From positions 1 through 49,949 of the forward strand of contig JAHBMJ010000350.1 in NCBI GenBank assembly GCA_018398765.1: DNA of 49,949 bases, read 5' to 3'. The stretch comes from Chromera velia (Eukaryota > Sar > Chromeraceae). Below are positions 22,751-35,006 of this stretch, in pieces. The notes under the pieces are model-generated. The model ran no database searches. It saw only the letters and a program-made list of their open reading frames with translations, and was not told where the DNA came from. Numbering within the stretch: the stretch's first letter is position 1; the number at the start of each line of letters is the position of its first letter. Position numbers and translations under genes: made by a program.

Positions 22751-23233
22751 CAAACTCACTGATTCATTGCGTGCGTCGAAAAAGAAGATGACATGAAGAT
22801 GACGCACCGCATGTTTTTTTCGTCCGAGACCTTCTCCAAGCATTCTCCAATTTAAGCTGAAGATCATGGCTCATAGGGATCAGTGTGTAGGGGATTTTCG
22901 TCTAACAACTCGCGGATTGGCGTGCTCATTCGTAGATCGACTGCTCCGTCACGCGCAGGTGTGGCACGCGATGGACTTTCCTGTCTGATTGCAGGGGACT
23001 CGCATGTCTGGTCGTGCTGGCAGATCGTCTCTGCTAGTCACACACTATATCTTGTCTTTGTTGTCTTCATCCCCTCATTTTAGCTCGTCTGATCGCGACG
23101 GTTTTAAGAGAAGCCTGATCACCATCTGCTGCATGGTAGGAGCTCAGACTTCGTGCAATTAGGAAAAGTGGGCAGGGAAATCTGACCGCCCAAAGCAGTC
23201 CTGGCAGTCCAACGATTCGGATGGTGAGGCCGA
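22751..23233. other. 5' flank of the zinc-finger gene
   Basis: No ORF of note. A donor-like CGCAG|GTGTGG (about 22962) and an acceptor-like CTCATTTTAG (about 23083) could bound a 5' UTR intron of the plus-strand gene. This is weak. Confidence 0.3.
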
Positions 23234-26200
23234 ATGGTAATAGAAGAAGAGAACAACCAGCTTCAAAGAAGCACCTCGGGGCAGAGGACGAAGGAAGTGA
23301 TGAAAGCCCTTCATCTTTCTCAGGCCTGCTCGGTTTCCCCTCGCCAGAGACTCCAATCGTTGGCAATTGTGGACGATGACCACAGAGTGCAGGTGGCGAG
23401 ATCCTTCGTCAATTTGATCCCCAAGAAGCAGCTCCAGGAAGCACCCACCGCCCCTGTTCGACGCAGCCGTTCCCTCCCATCCATCCCCGTGTCGGTGGTC
23501 TTTGACGCATACGGCCACCACGTTCCATGTGACGTGAGTGCTGACAGAGCAAAAGAAGGAGGAGGAGGAAACGGAGAAGGGGACTCTGAGGACTCCGTCG
23601 TGTTGGTGTGCGGGTCTTTTCTGTCTTTTGTTCAAAACGTCGGGAGTGTGGAGCACCTAGCGAGTGGGAGGTGCAAGCTGAAGAGATGCTTCTGGGCTTT
23701 CAACAAAGTTGGATGTCGAAAAGGTACGTGGGTCGGGGGGAAAGGGGCGTGCATGCTCCCCTTCTCTCGATCTCCTTTGGAAGAGTTTGAGGGGAAAGAA
23801 AGATTTCAGGACGAATAAAGAGAAGAAGCCAGCCTGGAAAGACAATAAGCCGAGTAGGAGGGAAAGGGAGAGGAAGAGGTGCGGATGAACAGAAGAGCAA
23901 ACAAGGACGGAGCTGTCTAGACACTCACGCCTGCATGAAGTAGTTGAAGTCGGCCTGACTGAAGGAGGGGAAAGGAAGGAATGCAGGCAGGCAGATCGCT
24001 TTAATTCATGTTTTCTGTCTTCTACCTTTCGCTCGCTCAGCCGAAGGTTCTCTCTCTCTCGAAATGAATGCTGATTGATGCTGCACCCCATGCAGATCTC
24101 TCTCCTTCCTTCTGGGTGCATCAGACCTGACTGGTTTCGCTCAATCTCCACTGCTTCCTGTGCGCATACCTTCGTGTGTTTTGTCTGCAGGTTGGCTCTG
24201 CATGAACTGCCACTACTGTCCTCCTGGTGAGCCCTTCTTATCTTCGTCCACTCCTTTCACTGCACATTTATTTTGCCTTTCACAAGTATAGCTTTCATTC
24301 ATGCGCTATCCCCCTGTTCTCTTCTCTTCTGTGATTCTCTTGCTGTTCTCCTCGAACGAATTCAGCTGAGTGGAAAAAAGCAAAAGCATGGCACTGGTTC
24401 TCCTGTGCGATAAATGCCTCCATGCTGCAGTGCAGCCCTTCATTCCCCCCCCGGCCCCCCCCCTTTTTGCAGCGCCAATAACTCCCGAGAAGCGGACAGC
24501 TCGGAACAAGGCCCGAAAGCTTGCGCGAAAGATTAGACAAGCGTCAATTGCCACTCAGGGGGAGGTGGGAGATGGGCCATGCGCTGCTTCAGCCCCTGCA
24601 AGGGCGACCAAATTGATAGCAGCAGCACCAGGGGTGATGGGGGGGGGAGACGAAGAGGAGGACGAAGGGGAGCGCCGCCGGATGATGTCGGCCCCCGCGG
24701 TTTCCGCCCCCCTGTCTCTCTACCGCCTCGCTTCTCCCGATTCCGTAGCCTCAAGCCCCGTTCGCCCGCTCAATTTTCGTCTCTCGCGTCTTCTGTTCTC
24801 TCTCGGGGAGGAGGAGGAACCTCGGGAAGACGAAGAGGAGGAAGTGGAAGTGGAGGAAGAACAGAAGGAAAGGAAGGGGAGGGGAGACGGCGAGGAAAGG
24901 GCGCGTGCAGATGATGAAGAAGTGGAGGCAGCAGCAGCAGCAGCCCCAGCAGCCGGTGGTCTCCCGATGTCCCCCTTTTTGGAGTCATGCTCTCCTCACA
25001 CAAACGCTCTCCTTCAAATTCACTCGGACTCGGGTGGTGGCGCCGTTCCTTCTTGTTCTTCTTCTTTTTCGCGTCACCCCCCCCCGTCTCTGAATCAAGT
25101 GGGGGGCACTGCGGTCGAATGCATGGAGGGGGACTCCGCCCTCATTTCAGCTGCACGTCTCGCCTCCTCGAGTGCAAAAGCTGCTGCAGAACCAGAAAGA
25201 GAAGGAAACCCCCCCAGGGGGGAGATGGGGGGGGGCAGGACTTTCTCAGCAGGCAGCAGGGTAGACATTAATATCCACAGAGAGAGGGACACAGAAAGAG
25301 TCAGAGAGGGGAGGAGGGAAAAAGAGACAGAGAGGCTGGAGAGAGGGGAGAAATTTGGCTCTCTTACTTCTTCTTCTGCTTCTGCTTCTTCTGCCAGAGA
25401 CCCCGCTTCAGGCTCTCATGCTCATACCCCCCCACAGAGCACAAACGCCAGCTCAAGCAAGAAGCACGCCCACGCCCATAGTCTTCAAGGAGTAGCAGGA
25501 ACCTCCAAACCTCTCCACAGAGACCGTCTCCGAGAGACACGCGGAATTTTGATGCGACAGGCAGAGGCGGGCCAGGAGGGGGTCAGGTTCCATCCTCTCC
25601 TGTGTGAGGGTGAGCAGGTGGATAAAGATTCAGGTCTGGACAGAGCAAGAGGGGGAGCTGTGTCGACAGAGACGGTAGAGAAAAGCCAGGCTGGTGTTCC
25701 ACAGTTTCATCATTCCTTTTCTCCTCCTCCTCCCGCACAGAATCCCCTGCAGCACTGCCGTGCAGGAGCGGCTGCTCACCAGGGGAGTGGTGAGACGGCT
25801 CTCTGCCGAGTCTTTCAAGGCAACGGAAAGCAGCTGGGCGGTGTTATGCAGCAGAGCAGAGAGAAAGAGAAAGAAAGAGACACTCCAGTTCCGCCACCCC
25901 CCCCGCCCCTTCCCCCCACTCCGGAGGCTCAGCAGCAGCAAGAGGCCCTCTCACGGGCCGTGTCTGCCGCATCGTCGGCCGCAGCGGCAGCGATGGCGCT
26001 GAAGCCTGGTGGTGGATGGGGATGGTTACGGGTCGGTAGCTTGAATTGTTTGGAAGGAAAGAAGGGAAGGCAGGCCCTAAATTTCTGTTTGCATCGCAAC
26101 AAAAGTACGGAACACGTCCTGGCGTTCCCTTATCTTATTGTCACCTTTCTTTCTCTCTTTTCTGGTCTTGCTTTCTGTCCGTCTTCCATCTGAATGTAGA

Positions 26201-26660
26201 CTGACGCACGCAAGGACGGACGCCTTCGTGCCGGACCGGGCCTCCCTCGGAGAGTGCACGGAGAAACGAACGAAAGGGACGTCCCTGCCTGCAGACAAAA
26301 ATGAATGAATTATGGCGGCCCTTTTCTTTGCTTCCTTCGTCCCTCCCTCCCTTCCTTTGATTCTCTTCTCTCCTGACACACTTTCTGGTTGCATGGCTGC
26401 ACGACTGACTGACTGTCTCTGCAGGGGGGGCAGATGCTGAGTCAGCCAGGGGGTCGGCACCACTCTCTGGCGTCTGCAACGACTGACGCTGGGACTGAGA
26501 CCATCTCGAACATGGGCAGCATTCCGCCTGGGGCCCCTTTCCCTTTCTACCCGGGCACCCTGTCTCACCCGCATTTCGGGGGGAGTGGTTTACCTTCTTC
26601 AGGTCAGTCCGTCCGTCAGTTAGCTGCACGGGTGGTAGGGTGTTTCGATCGATCGAATAA

Positions 26661-26700
<40 letters not shown>

Positions 26701-29149
26701 TGATGGTGCAAGCAGTTGGAATGAAGGTTTGTTTGTTTGTTCGTTCCGTCGTCGTCTGTTCAACGCCCAAATTGGCTCGACTTTGCTCTTCCGTGAAATT
26801 TTCCCACTGTCATTCATTGCGTCATGGAATGGGTGAGTTAGTAAGAGCGGGGTTGGGTGGGCACGTGGTGGGTGGAAGGTGTGAAGGGAAGAAAGAAGCT
26901 GCCCTCTCTTCTCACTGGACTTTCGAATGAATCCGTTCATGTGCCGTATCCATTCGTCGGACACCGCGAAAAGATCGATCATGGATGAGAAGAGAAGAGA
27001 AGACGGACTTTTAAAATGAGTAAGATAAATGATGGAAGAGGCGGGGCAGAGAGGGGTGCGAAAGAAGTTTCGGCGTTCTCTGTGCCAATCAGAAAAGAGA
27101 AGAAAGGTGAAGAGTTGGTCGCTCTACGCAAGGCAGAAAGGAAAATGAAAGACATACAAGAATCAGACAGTCTGCCTGCCCTCGTGCCCTCTTCTGCTGA
27201 TTGCTTCCAGATTTTCTAAGTCACCTTGCCTGTCTGTCTGCCTCTATGCAGGAGCGGGGACTCCCCTCCGACACGCCTCCGCTTGTCCTTCTCTGTCGAC
27301 CCCCACGGCTCCGAGCCAGGCGGCCTCCTCCAACAACAACCAGATGTTTCCCCCGTTCTCCCACATGAGTAGGGAGAGGGACAGGAGCGCCGCGACCACC
27401 TCCTCTGCTCGTTCGGGAGGGCACCTACATCTGTATGGGGGCCAGCAGCAGCATCAGTTTGTTGGCCCTCATTCTGCTCATCACCTCGGCTTTCTCTCCG
27501 ACTCGCCGCACTCCGCTTCCTCCTTTCTCCCCCCAAGTACAACCGGAACTCCCTGGTCGACCTCAGCCTCAGGTGCAGCTGCGGCATCATCCAGCGTCCA
27601 GTCGAAGCTCTTCACTCCGCAGTCAGTCAGCGGCCGGCTGCACACGGTCTCGGCGGTGCGGGGCGAAGAGCATTATTATCGGTTGAGACGGTTTGAGGAC
27701 AGTCGAATGAGAGGCAGCAGGGAGAGAGGAAGCGAGCAGATGCGCCCCCGATTAGGGCTCCGGCCTTCCGTTTGGGGGGAAGAGAAAGACTTTCAAGGAA
27801 TGGTAGGAGGGAGCGACTTTCCCCTCAGATCGCGCTCCGCTCTGGGGGGTTGTGCAGGCGGGGGAGGGGCGGGGGGAATCGGTGGGAGAACTCCGGAGCC
27901 GCCGCCACCGCCACCTTGCAGTTCGGGACATCCGTCCCCTCCTCCGCCGCCGCTCTTTGTCGGGGGGGGGCAGGGGGGTGCGTTGATAGGCGGCGGTGGG
28001 GAGGGGGGAATGATGAGTCAACAACAACTGAATCCCGTAGCGTCAGTCGCTCGCTTGCTCGGCCTCTCCTCTCCTCTCTTCTCGTCTCTTCTTCTTTTCT
28101 CGTCTCGTCTCCATTTTCCTTCCTTCCATCCTTGTCGCTGGCCGTTCTCTCTCTTTCTTTCTTTCTTTCTTTCTCTCTTTTTCCTTCCTTCCTTCCTTCC
28201 TTCGCGGCTTTCCGAATTCCCCTCCTTTTCTTCATCTGTTATTTTCCTTCTTAATACGTGCTTGTGGGTGTTGTGCGTGTTTGTGTGTGGGGGGCTTCCT
28301 TCGTGCAGGGAAGAAGAGGACAGACCCGTGACGATCGGTGTCGCCAACTTTTCGTCTTCCCCCTCCTCAAGGCTCAAGGCCCCCCTACCTCCCTGCAGCA
28401 CTCCCGGGGAAGGACGTGGAGGTGGAGGGGAGGATCTCACAGGAGTGAGAGGGGCAGAACTTGAAGCTGCCACCTCTTCGTCTTCTGCTTCTGCGACTGC
28501 AGGCAAAGTTGGGGGTGCAGGTACAGAGGGGGTCACTGAGAGAGAGAGGGGGGGAGTGAGGTCCTCCGGTCCACCACCTGCGGGTGAGAGGTCAGAGATG
28601 CGATCTTTCCGTGGCGCTGGCAGGCAAGAGAGGGATAGGAGGGGGGTGGGGGGTGAAGCTCCAGATCAATCCCATGTCGCTGTCTGTGTGTGGGGGGGCG
28701 AGGGGATGGACGTGGGGGGAAGGATTCAGCATCCGTCTGGTGGGAATGTGCCTAGACCGTTCCCTCTCCCCCCCGTGTCTTCCCCGCCCCTCTCTCACAC
28801 ACACAGTCCCTACTCCCCTCCCCCGCCCCCACGGGTTCCCTACGGTAAGGCTCCTCAGTTTGTGCACGCACCCCCGACATCGTATCATGATGGTCCGGCA
28901 CCTGTTTCTGGATGTGACTGCAGGGGTGATCGCGTCCGTCCAGCAGCGGGCGAGGGGTGGGACTGCAGGGGCGATCAAGTAGTCCCTTCCCGAGCCGCAG
29001 ACCAGAGTAAGAGGAAGGAAGGAGAAAAAGAGCTCCGTCTCCTTCTTTTCCAAGAGCAGCAGGAGGAGGAGGACATGCACGTGCAGCCTGCAGCTCCGCA
29101 CGCGGGGGGTGTTCTCTTATTCCCTGAAGAGGAGTTGAAAACTGAATGA
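23234..29149 (+). CDS. CCCH zinc-finger protein with large low-complexity tail, 6 exons
   Basis: Inferred exons: 23234-23723, 24191-24226 (36 nt), 24473-26031, 26425-26602, 27252-~28036, ~28305-29149. The reading phase is consistent across the first four joins; the fifth is unsettled. The ATG at 23234 follows an in-frame TGA at 23225. After about 150 residues comes CFWAFNKVGCRKGWLCMNCH, a CX8-CX5-CX3-H zinc finger, followed by YCPP and a basic helix (EKRTARNKARKLARK). The surrounding G.C...CFW...GC..G..C..CH.CP layout is familiar from alveolate CCCH proteins, which are expected to bind RNA. The rest is Glu-, Ala-, Ser-, Gly- and Pro-rich and probably disordered. Unspliced reading through 28037-28304 stays open, but that stretch is pyrimidine-rich and intron-like. 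Target and process are unknown. Confidence 0.75.
24191..24226 (+). other. 36-nt microexon completing the CCCH finger
   Basis: Bounded by TTTGTCTGCAG upstream and GTGAGCCC downstream. It encodes WLCMNCHYCPP plus part of a Gly codon. It thus holds the third Cys and the His of the finger, while the first two Cys are in exon 1. The following exon begins at 24473 after a C-rich tract ending TTTTTGCAG. Both flanking introns are phase 1, so skipping would keep the frame but destroy the finger. Confidence 0.72.
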
Positions 29150-30081
29150 ATGGAGAGTGAGTGGACGAATACAATGACAGATTGATCGATCGATCGATCG
29201 ATCAATTGATCTTTTTTTTGGTTTGGACATGAAGGGAAGATGAAGTGAAGAGAACCAACGAATGAATGAATGAATGACTTTAGGAAAACGAAGGATATTG
29301 AGGGAGACTTTCAGCACTGACTTGCCTGTTTAATTCTTCATCTCAATGGTTTGCCCGGAAAGGGCTCGGCGTCGGTCTGTCTGTCGGGCTTCATAAAAGT
29401 TTTACTTAAGAAAGCAAAAGCCAGAGAGAAGACGGAAGATGCATCAAGTGGCCTGAAGGGGATGTCGTTTTAAGTGTCCCTTCTCACAAAGAAACAGAAA
29501 CAGCAAAGCACGCAGACAACTGACTGACGTGAGTGGCTGCCTGTTTGGACGACCAATCGACAACGAAGCCGATAGACTGTTGCAAGAAAGAAAATGATGT
29601 GAGAGACGGAGCAATGCATGGAGAGGCGGCCTGGCCATGCAAAGCTTTCAATTGACTGCTTGTGAGCAAGCGGAGGAGAGGCAGGCAGGCAGGCAGGTCA
29701 CTGGCGGCATTCTTGTGCTTTCTTTCTTTCTCTTCTGTCAGGGAAGGCCGCCCAGGGAAGAAAAAAAAAAGGAGGAAGGACGGCAAGAGAGACCTTTATT
29801 TCCGTGTGCAAGGCAAGGAAAGGCCGCACGAAAGAGAGATTCGAGGACAGACAGAAAGAGAGCCTGCCTGTCCTCCTGTGAGAAGCAGCGAAAAGATCTG
29901 CCCTCGTAACAGGGAGAGGAGCGGAAGGGGCAGGAGAGGAGAGGAGAGAATGGATTCGTTGTTATCGGACCGCGAGACTCAATTGGGGCGAAGAAAGGAC
30001 TCAAAAAACAAGGAACGTCTCTCTTTTTCTTTGAGCGTCTTTTAACCTGCTCGCTCTGCCTCTGCTCGCCTCTCCCCCCAG
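29150..30081. other. 3' flank or intron of the zinc-finger gene
   Basis: Simple sequence: (GATC)n at 29184-29206 and (GAAT)n at about 29260-29275, then purine-rich DNA. If the alternative 3' end of the zinc-finger gene is right, this is part of an intron. No gene seen. Confidence 0.4.
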
Positions 30082-30197
30082 GTTCTCTTTTGGGGATGCA
30101 CTGGGTGTCCCCCCCTCCCTCCCTCCTGTCGAGTCGCATGCAGTGCGCTGACTTGAAAGAACAGGCGGCAGGAGCAGAACCGACGAGACCGAATTAA
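30082..30197 (+). other. Candidate alternative terminal exon of the zinc-finger gene
   Basis: A pyrimidine-rich acceptor TCTCCCCCCAG is followed by an open stretch to TAA (30195-30197), coding for a short tail with LLGMHWVSPP and MQCADLKEQAAGAE. It joins in phase to a strong donor at 28844/28845 (TACG|GTAAGG) and would replace the C-terminus that ends at 29149. The join is phase-consistent but unsupported otherwise. Confidence 0.3.
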
Positions 30198-30721
30198 CCC
30201 CCCATGATGCATCTCCTTCTCCTCTTCTCCTCTCCTCTCCTCTTCTACCGCATAGACCCCCGGCTGGCTGGCGGACTGGCGGGTCGATTGAAGGAAGAAT
30301 CGGGAACGAAGGAAGGGCGGAAAAATGGAGGGAGGGAGGGAGGGAGGAGGGAAAGGACTCTGTTGCAGATCTAACTTGAATCAGTTGACTGTTCCTGAAG
30401 AAATCTCTCTGCCTCTCTCTCTCTCCCTTTTCTCAATCCAGTTGGGGTAAAGATGCACGACCTCCATTTGCTTCTTTTTCTGGTCTAGATGCTTGCTTGC
30501 TTGTCTGCGTGTTGCCTGCCTGCACCTCCCTCTTCCTCACCTCTCCTGCCTACCCACCAACCTGTCTATTTGTGTGCAGACTGTTTTGTGTCGATCAGAG
30601 AGAGAGAGAGAGAGAGAGAGTCTCCATGCGTCCACAAAAGCCGAATGGTAGGGCGAAGAAGGCGGGGAAAAAGAAAGGAAGGAAGAACCACTGAGGGGTT
30701 GAGTGGTCTTTCTGTCCTCCC
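30198..30721. other. Pyrimidine-rich spacer
   Basis: CTC/CTT-rich on plus, with GGAG runs (30325-30350) and (GA)n at 30599-30620. No coding signal. Confidence 0.4.
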
Positions 30722-30953
30722 TTCTCTCCCTCTTCTATCTATCTCCTCTCTCTTCTCTTCTCAGAGCCTCTGGCTGTCTCCTTCCCCGTTGGATCGATCA
30801 ATGGACCTGACCTGACGCGTCTGCGTGCGTGCGTTAATTCTGGCTGGGGAGTGCGGAATGAACGTTTCGACAGAGACGCGTCTGTCTGTCTGACTGACTG
30901 ACTGACTGACTGATCAAACGGAAGTGGAGGAGGGGCTCTGTCTGTGTGCCTGT
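30722..30953 (+). repeat. Direct duplication, copy 1
   Basis: About 230 bp nearly identical to 31977-32200. Both contain CTCCCTCTTCTATCTATCTC, then CCTTCCCCGTTGGATCGATC, then GCGTGCGTTAATTCTGGCTG and GGAAGTGGAGGAGGGG. They differ by a few substitutions and by the length of a CTGA run. Confidence 0.9.
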
Positions 30954-31198
30954 GTGTGTGCCTGAGTGTCTTTTCTATTGTCGTCGGTCCTCTCTTGTAA
31001 GTAAGTGGCTTGCTTATTCATGTTTTCGACTGGTGGTGCCTGTCCCACTTTGTCTATTTGTCTGGATTCCTCCCGTATTGTTTTTAAGCCTTTGCATTCT
31101 TCTGTCTCTCTCCTTTCCTCTCTTGCTCCTGCATGACTGTGAACTCTCTCTGCATGCTCATTGCTGTTCTCGATTTTGCGTTCGATTGCTTCAGTTTC

Positions 31199-31230
<32 letters not shown>

Positions 31231-31646
31231 GCCGTCTCAGTCTTCAGTGCTCCTGCTCAACAAGTCTTTCTCACTTGTTCTCACGTGAGAACGAGACCGA
31301 GAAAGGCAGGGAGGGAAGGAATAGAAACGAAGAATTGACGAAAGAAGGATGTGGGGGTGCGGATGGGACGAGGAGGGGAAAGCGGATATCCCCCTCTTTT
31401 TCTTTTTCTTTTCTTTTTGCTCTGCTATTCTCTGTCTGTCGGTGTTTTAAATTTTGGTTTTGCTCGTCTCTCTGTCTGTAGTTCGATCGTAAATGCTTTT
31501 GGTTTATTGATCGGTTGACTTGACTTTGCCATTGCCTCACTCGCCAGTCCTGTGCGTCCGTGTTATTCATTCTGTGCCTGCCTGGTCGTTCGTGCGTGGA
31601 GAGCAACGCCCATTTCTCTCCGTCTCCCTTTTGCCTGAGTGTGGGA

Positions 31647-31678
<32 letters not shown>

Positions 31679-31976
31679 ATGCGTGCACGAAGCTGGTACA
31701 AGAGACTGGTGCCACAAGGCGTGGCCATAAGTGCAATGAGGCGGAAGTGCATGCAACAGCCTCCGTAGTCCTTTGCTTGTTTGATTGCATGATGGATGCC
31801 TCTTCTTTTCTCTTTTCTGTCTTCCGTTTGTTTTCCTTCTTTTTCTGAGCTTTGATGATGACGTTCTGTGCCTCCCTTTTTGAACGGAGTCCGTCCGTCT
31901 GCCAGCCTGCACGAGTCGATCAAAAAAACAAAGAAAGAAGTGCATCGATTCGGCATTTCGTTTCGTTCTGCATGTT
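30954..31976. other. Spacer between the two duplicate copies
   Basis: T- and C-rich with (TC)n at 31201-31228 and (GT)n at 31647-31675. No supported gene. ORFs here are simple-sequence artefacts. Confidence 0.4.
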
Positions 31977-32200
31977 CTCTCTCCCTCTTCTATCTATCTC
32001 CTCTCTCTTCTCTTCTCAGAGCCCCTGGCTATCTCCTTCCCCGTTGGATCGATCAACGGACCTGACCTGACGCGTCTGCGTGCGTGCGTTAATTCTGGCT
32101 GGGGAGTGCGGAATGAACGTTTCAACAGAGACGCGTCTGTCTATCTGTCCGACTGACTGACCAAACGGAAGTGGAGGAGGGGTTCTGTCTGTGTTCCTGT
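31977..32200 (+). repeat. Direct duplication, copy 2
   Basis: Second copy of the segment at 30722-30953, offset 1,255 bp. Weak similarity continues past it (CCTCTCTTGCTC, CGATT..CTTC motifs), so the original tandem duplication may have been about 1.25 kb with fast-diverging simple sequence in between. Confidence 0.9.
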
Positions 32201-32866
32201 TTCTCTCCTGTTCTCTTTCCCTCTCTTCTACTCTTTGTTGCCCTCTCTTGCTCGCATTCTAAGCCTGCAAGAAGGAAGGTGACTCTCCGTGCACTCTCTC
32301 TATGCGTCTGCTTTCCACTCTTCCTCCCCTCCTGCTGGCGCCTTGAGACTCTACTCACTCGTATCCGTCCTCGGGTCTGCCTTCGATTTCTTCTCCATTC
32401 TCTCTCCGCCGCGCTGGTTCTCGCTCAAGAGATTTGTCTCTCTCTCACGCTCATGCGGGAAGGGAGAGTAAGTAGTTTAAGAGAAAAGAAGAGAGGGAAA
32501 GAGAGAGAGAGAGACGTATGAAAGAAGAGCTTCGGGGTGAGGAGAGGACGGACGGAGGGGATTCTCTTGTCTCGTCTCTTTTTGTCTGTTGCTTTTTGGT
32601 CGTGTGCAACTCCTCTCTTGGTTCTCTGTCTGTCTGCATTTAAAGTGAATCGATTGGTCGTTTCTTTTCGTTTGAAGCATCCTTCCTCGATCCCTGCATG
32701 GCTGGCTGGATGATGCGTTTGATCGGTCGGTCGGTCGGTCGGTCTCGCGTTGACCTTTTCATTTCGTTGCCCGCAATTCCTGTTCGTCCGTTGGTCAGCT
32801 TGTGTTTTTCTTTGACATCGCTTCTCTCTCTCTCTCTTTGTGTGTGTGTGTGTGTATGTGTGTGTG

Positions 32867-32912
<46 letters not shown>

Positions 32913-33089
32913 AGAGAGAGAGTCTCTCTTGAGTGTGTGCATATGTGATAAAGGTGATGGAGTTTGAGTGTGACTGTAATTGTTTTTTGAATCTGGTACA
33001 CGAGACATACGTGTCGCTAAGTACAGACATGCAGTGGGACGGCAACGGATAGATCCTTCCCTCCCTCGGTCCCTCCTATAGTTCCCTTC
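32201..33089. other. Simple-sequence spacer
   Basis: Includes (GGTC)n at 32724-32744 and (GT)n at 32841-32910. No gene seen. Confidence 0.4.
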
Positions 33090-33225
33090 TCCTTTGTTTG
33101 TTCGTTTGTTCCTTTGTTTGCTTGTCCTCCAACGAACGATCGTTTGTTCGTTCTTTAGCTCCTCCTCCAATGAACAAGCGTTCGTTTGTTTGCTCGTCCT
33201 TCAATGAGCAAACGAAGAAGCGATT
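33090..33225. repeat. Hairpin-forming tandem units of 34-38 bp
   Basis: Three units carry TCCTCCAACGAAC (33125), TCCTCCAATGAAC (33163) and TCCTTCAATGAGC (33197). Each is preceded by a GTTTGTT/GTTTGCT arm that can pair with the following AACAAAC-type sequence. The clearest is GTTTGCTC...GAGCAAAC at about 33188-33213. Confidence 0.65.
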
Positions 33226-33849
33226 TTCTTCGTCGATCCCTTTTCTTTCTGTCCCCCCCTCTCTTTCCCTCTCTTTTCGTCTCTCGCTGGCGACCCTGTA
33301 TGGTCATGCATGTAGCCCTGCCGGCAAGTCGTAGAAACAACAAACAGACGGAGTGGGTTAGAAAACAGGCAGACAGATCGAGTGAGGCAGGGAGGGAACG
33401 AGTGACGGAGTGAGTGAGAGAGCGAGACACGCACTCATGATGCAGTCCCTGCGTTCCGTGTGCGAGAGAGAGAGAGCGCGGGTCCTCCTTTCTCGTCTCC
33501 TTCATTTTCTTTCTGTTCTTTCTTTCTTTCTTTCTTTATTACATTCTTTTCTGCTTTCTGTCCCTCAGAGGGAGGGAGGAGTGGGAGGGAAAAACTTGGG
33601 TACATCTCTTTTCAGTGAGGAGCTGCACGAAAGCTTTCATTCCCTCCCCTTCTCTTTCCTTCCCTTCTTCGATCGATCCACGTCTCTATTCGTCTCACCC
33701 TGCATGTGCCTCCCTTCCTTCCTGACTGCTGCCTTCTTTCCTTCCAAAAACTTGAGGGAAGGAGGAAGGGGGAGAAGCAAGCGCTCGTTTCGCCCCTCTT
33801 CCTCCCGTCCAGTTTTTTCCGAAAGACTTTCTTTCTTTCGTTCTTTGTT

Positions 33850-33884
<35 letters not shown>

Positions 33885-34969
33885 TTCGATCGATTTCTGA
33901 CCGACGGATCGATGGATCGAGGTGGCTGCACACATGGCCAGCCAGCCAGCCAGGTCAGGTCAGGTCGGTGCATCATGTGGGGAAACAAAGTTTCTTTAAT
34001 TGCTTCTGAAGGGGCTGAGTGCGTGCGTCCGGTAGGGGTGGCTTTCTTGCTGCCCTGCTCAATGCTGTGCTGGCTTTATTTCTTCATGAATGGCCCCACC
34101 CACCCACTTTGCTTTGCCTGACCCTATTTTTTCAAAAGAAAGACCCCCCCCTGTATTTGTGTCTCGTTTCAGCTAGACATGGATGGACTCACTCTTTGCT
34201 TCGTTCCGTTCATTCACACTCGATCAATCAATCGATCACTCCATGCACTCACCTGCTGCCTGACGTACACCCATGCACCGACCTATTCACCGGTTGAGCA
34301 ACAAAGAAAGCACCCCCCATGCACCCATCCTCTCCCGCCTTTCTTTGTTTCCCCCCCTCTGTTGGATTCCCTTTCCATCTATCTCCTTCCTTCCTGGCTG
34401 TCTCCCTCCCGCATGTCAGAACCGACTCAGTTTTGAAGAGGGAAGGAGGGAGGGAGTGAGAGGCTTTGCCGGGAAAGAAAAAAAGAATGGATGGATGGGT
34501 AGATGGATATGGGTGCGTGCGTCAATCTGACGCGACTCCTTCTCTTTTTTTCTCTCTCCCTCCCATCTGCTTCCTAAGTTCCGGGAGGATTGACTGTGAC
34601 TGAGGAGTGCTTTCTGTGTGCAATCATGATACCTCTTCTCCTTCTTCGTCTTCTTCTTCCAGACTCTCTCTCGAGGTCGAGGGAGGCAGGTGTGTGTATC
34701 TGTCTGTCTGTCTGTCCAATCTGACCGACCGGTGTTGGTCTGTCTGTTTTGGTCAGTGCTCTCTCTTTCCTTCCAGAGAAACCATCCATCCACCTTTCTT
34801 ATTACCTGTCCATGTAGATCGATCTCCCTCCCTCCGTATTTTTGCAATTGCTTCATTGTTTCACTTTGAGAATGCAAAAAAGAGTCAATCGATCAATCGT
34901 TCGGATGGCTTTTTTTCTTTCTGTGGCTTTTTTGTTTGTCCCTCCCTCCTTCCCTCGCGTCGTCTTGCT

Positions 34970-35006
<37 letters not shown>

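Noticed and set aside
28037-28304. Coding sequence continuous through this stretch of the zinc-finger gene
   Set aside because: The frame is open, but the stretch is CTTT/CCTT-rich and ends in TTCGTGCAG, an intron-like profile.
34416-34877. Minus-strand ORF of 153 codons
   Set aside because: Arg/Thr/Lys-rich reading of TCTG and CTTC repeats without any domain.
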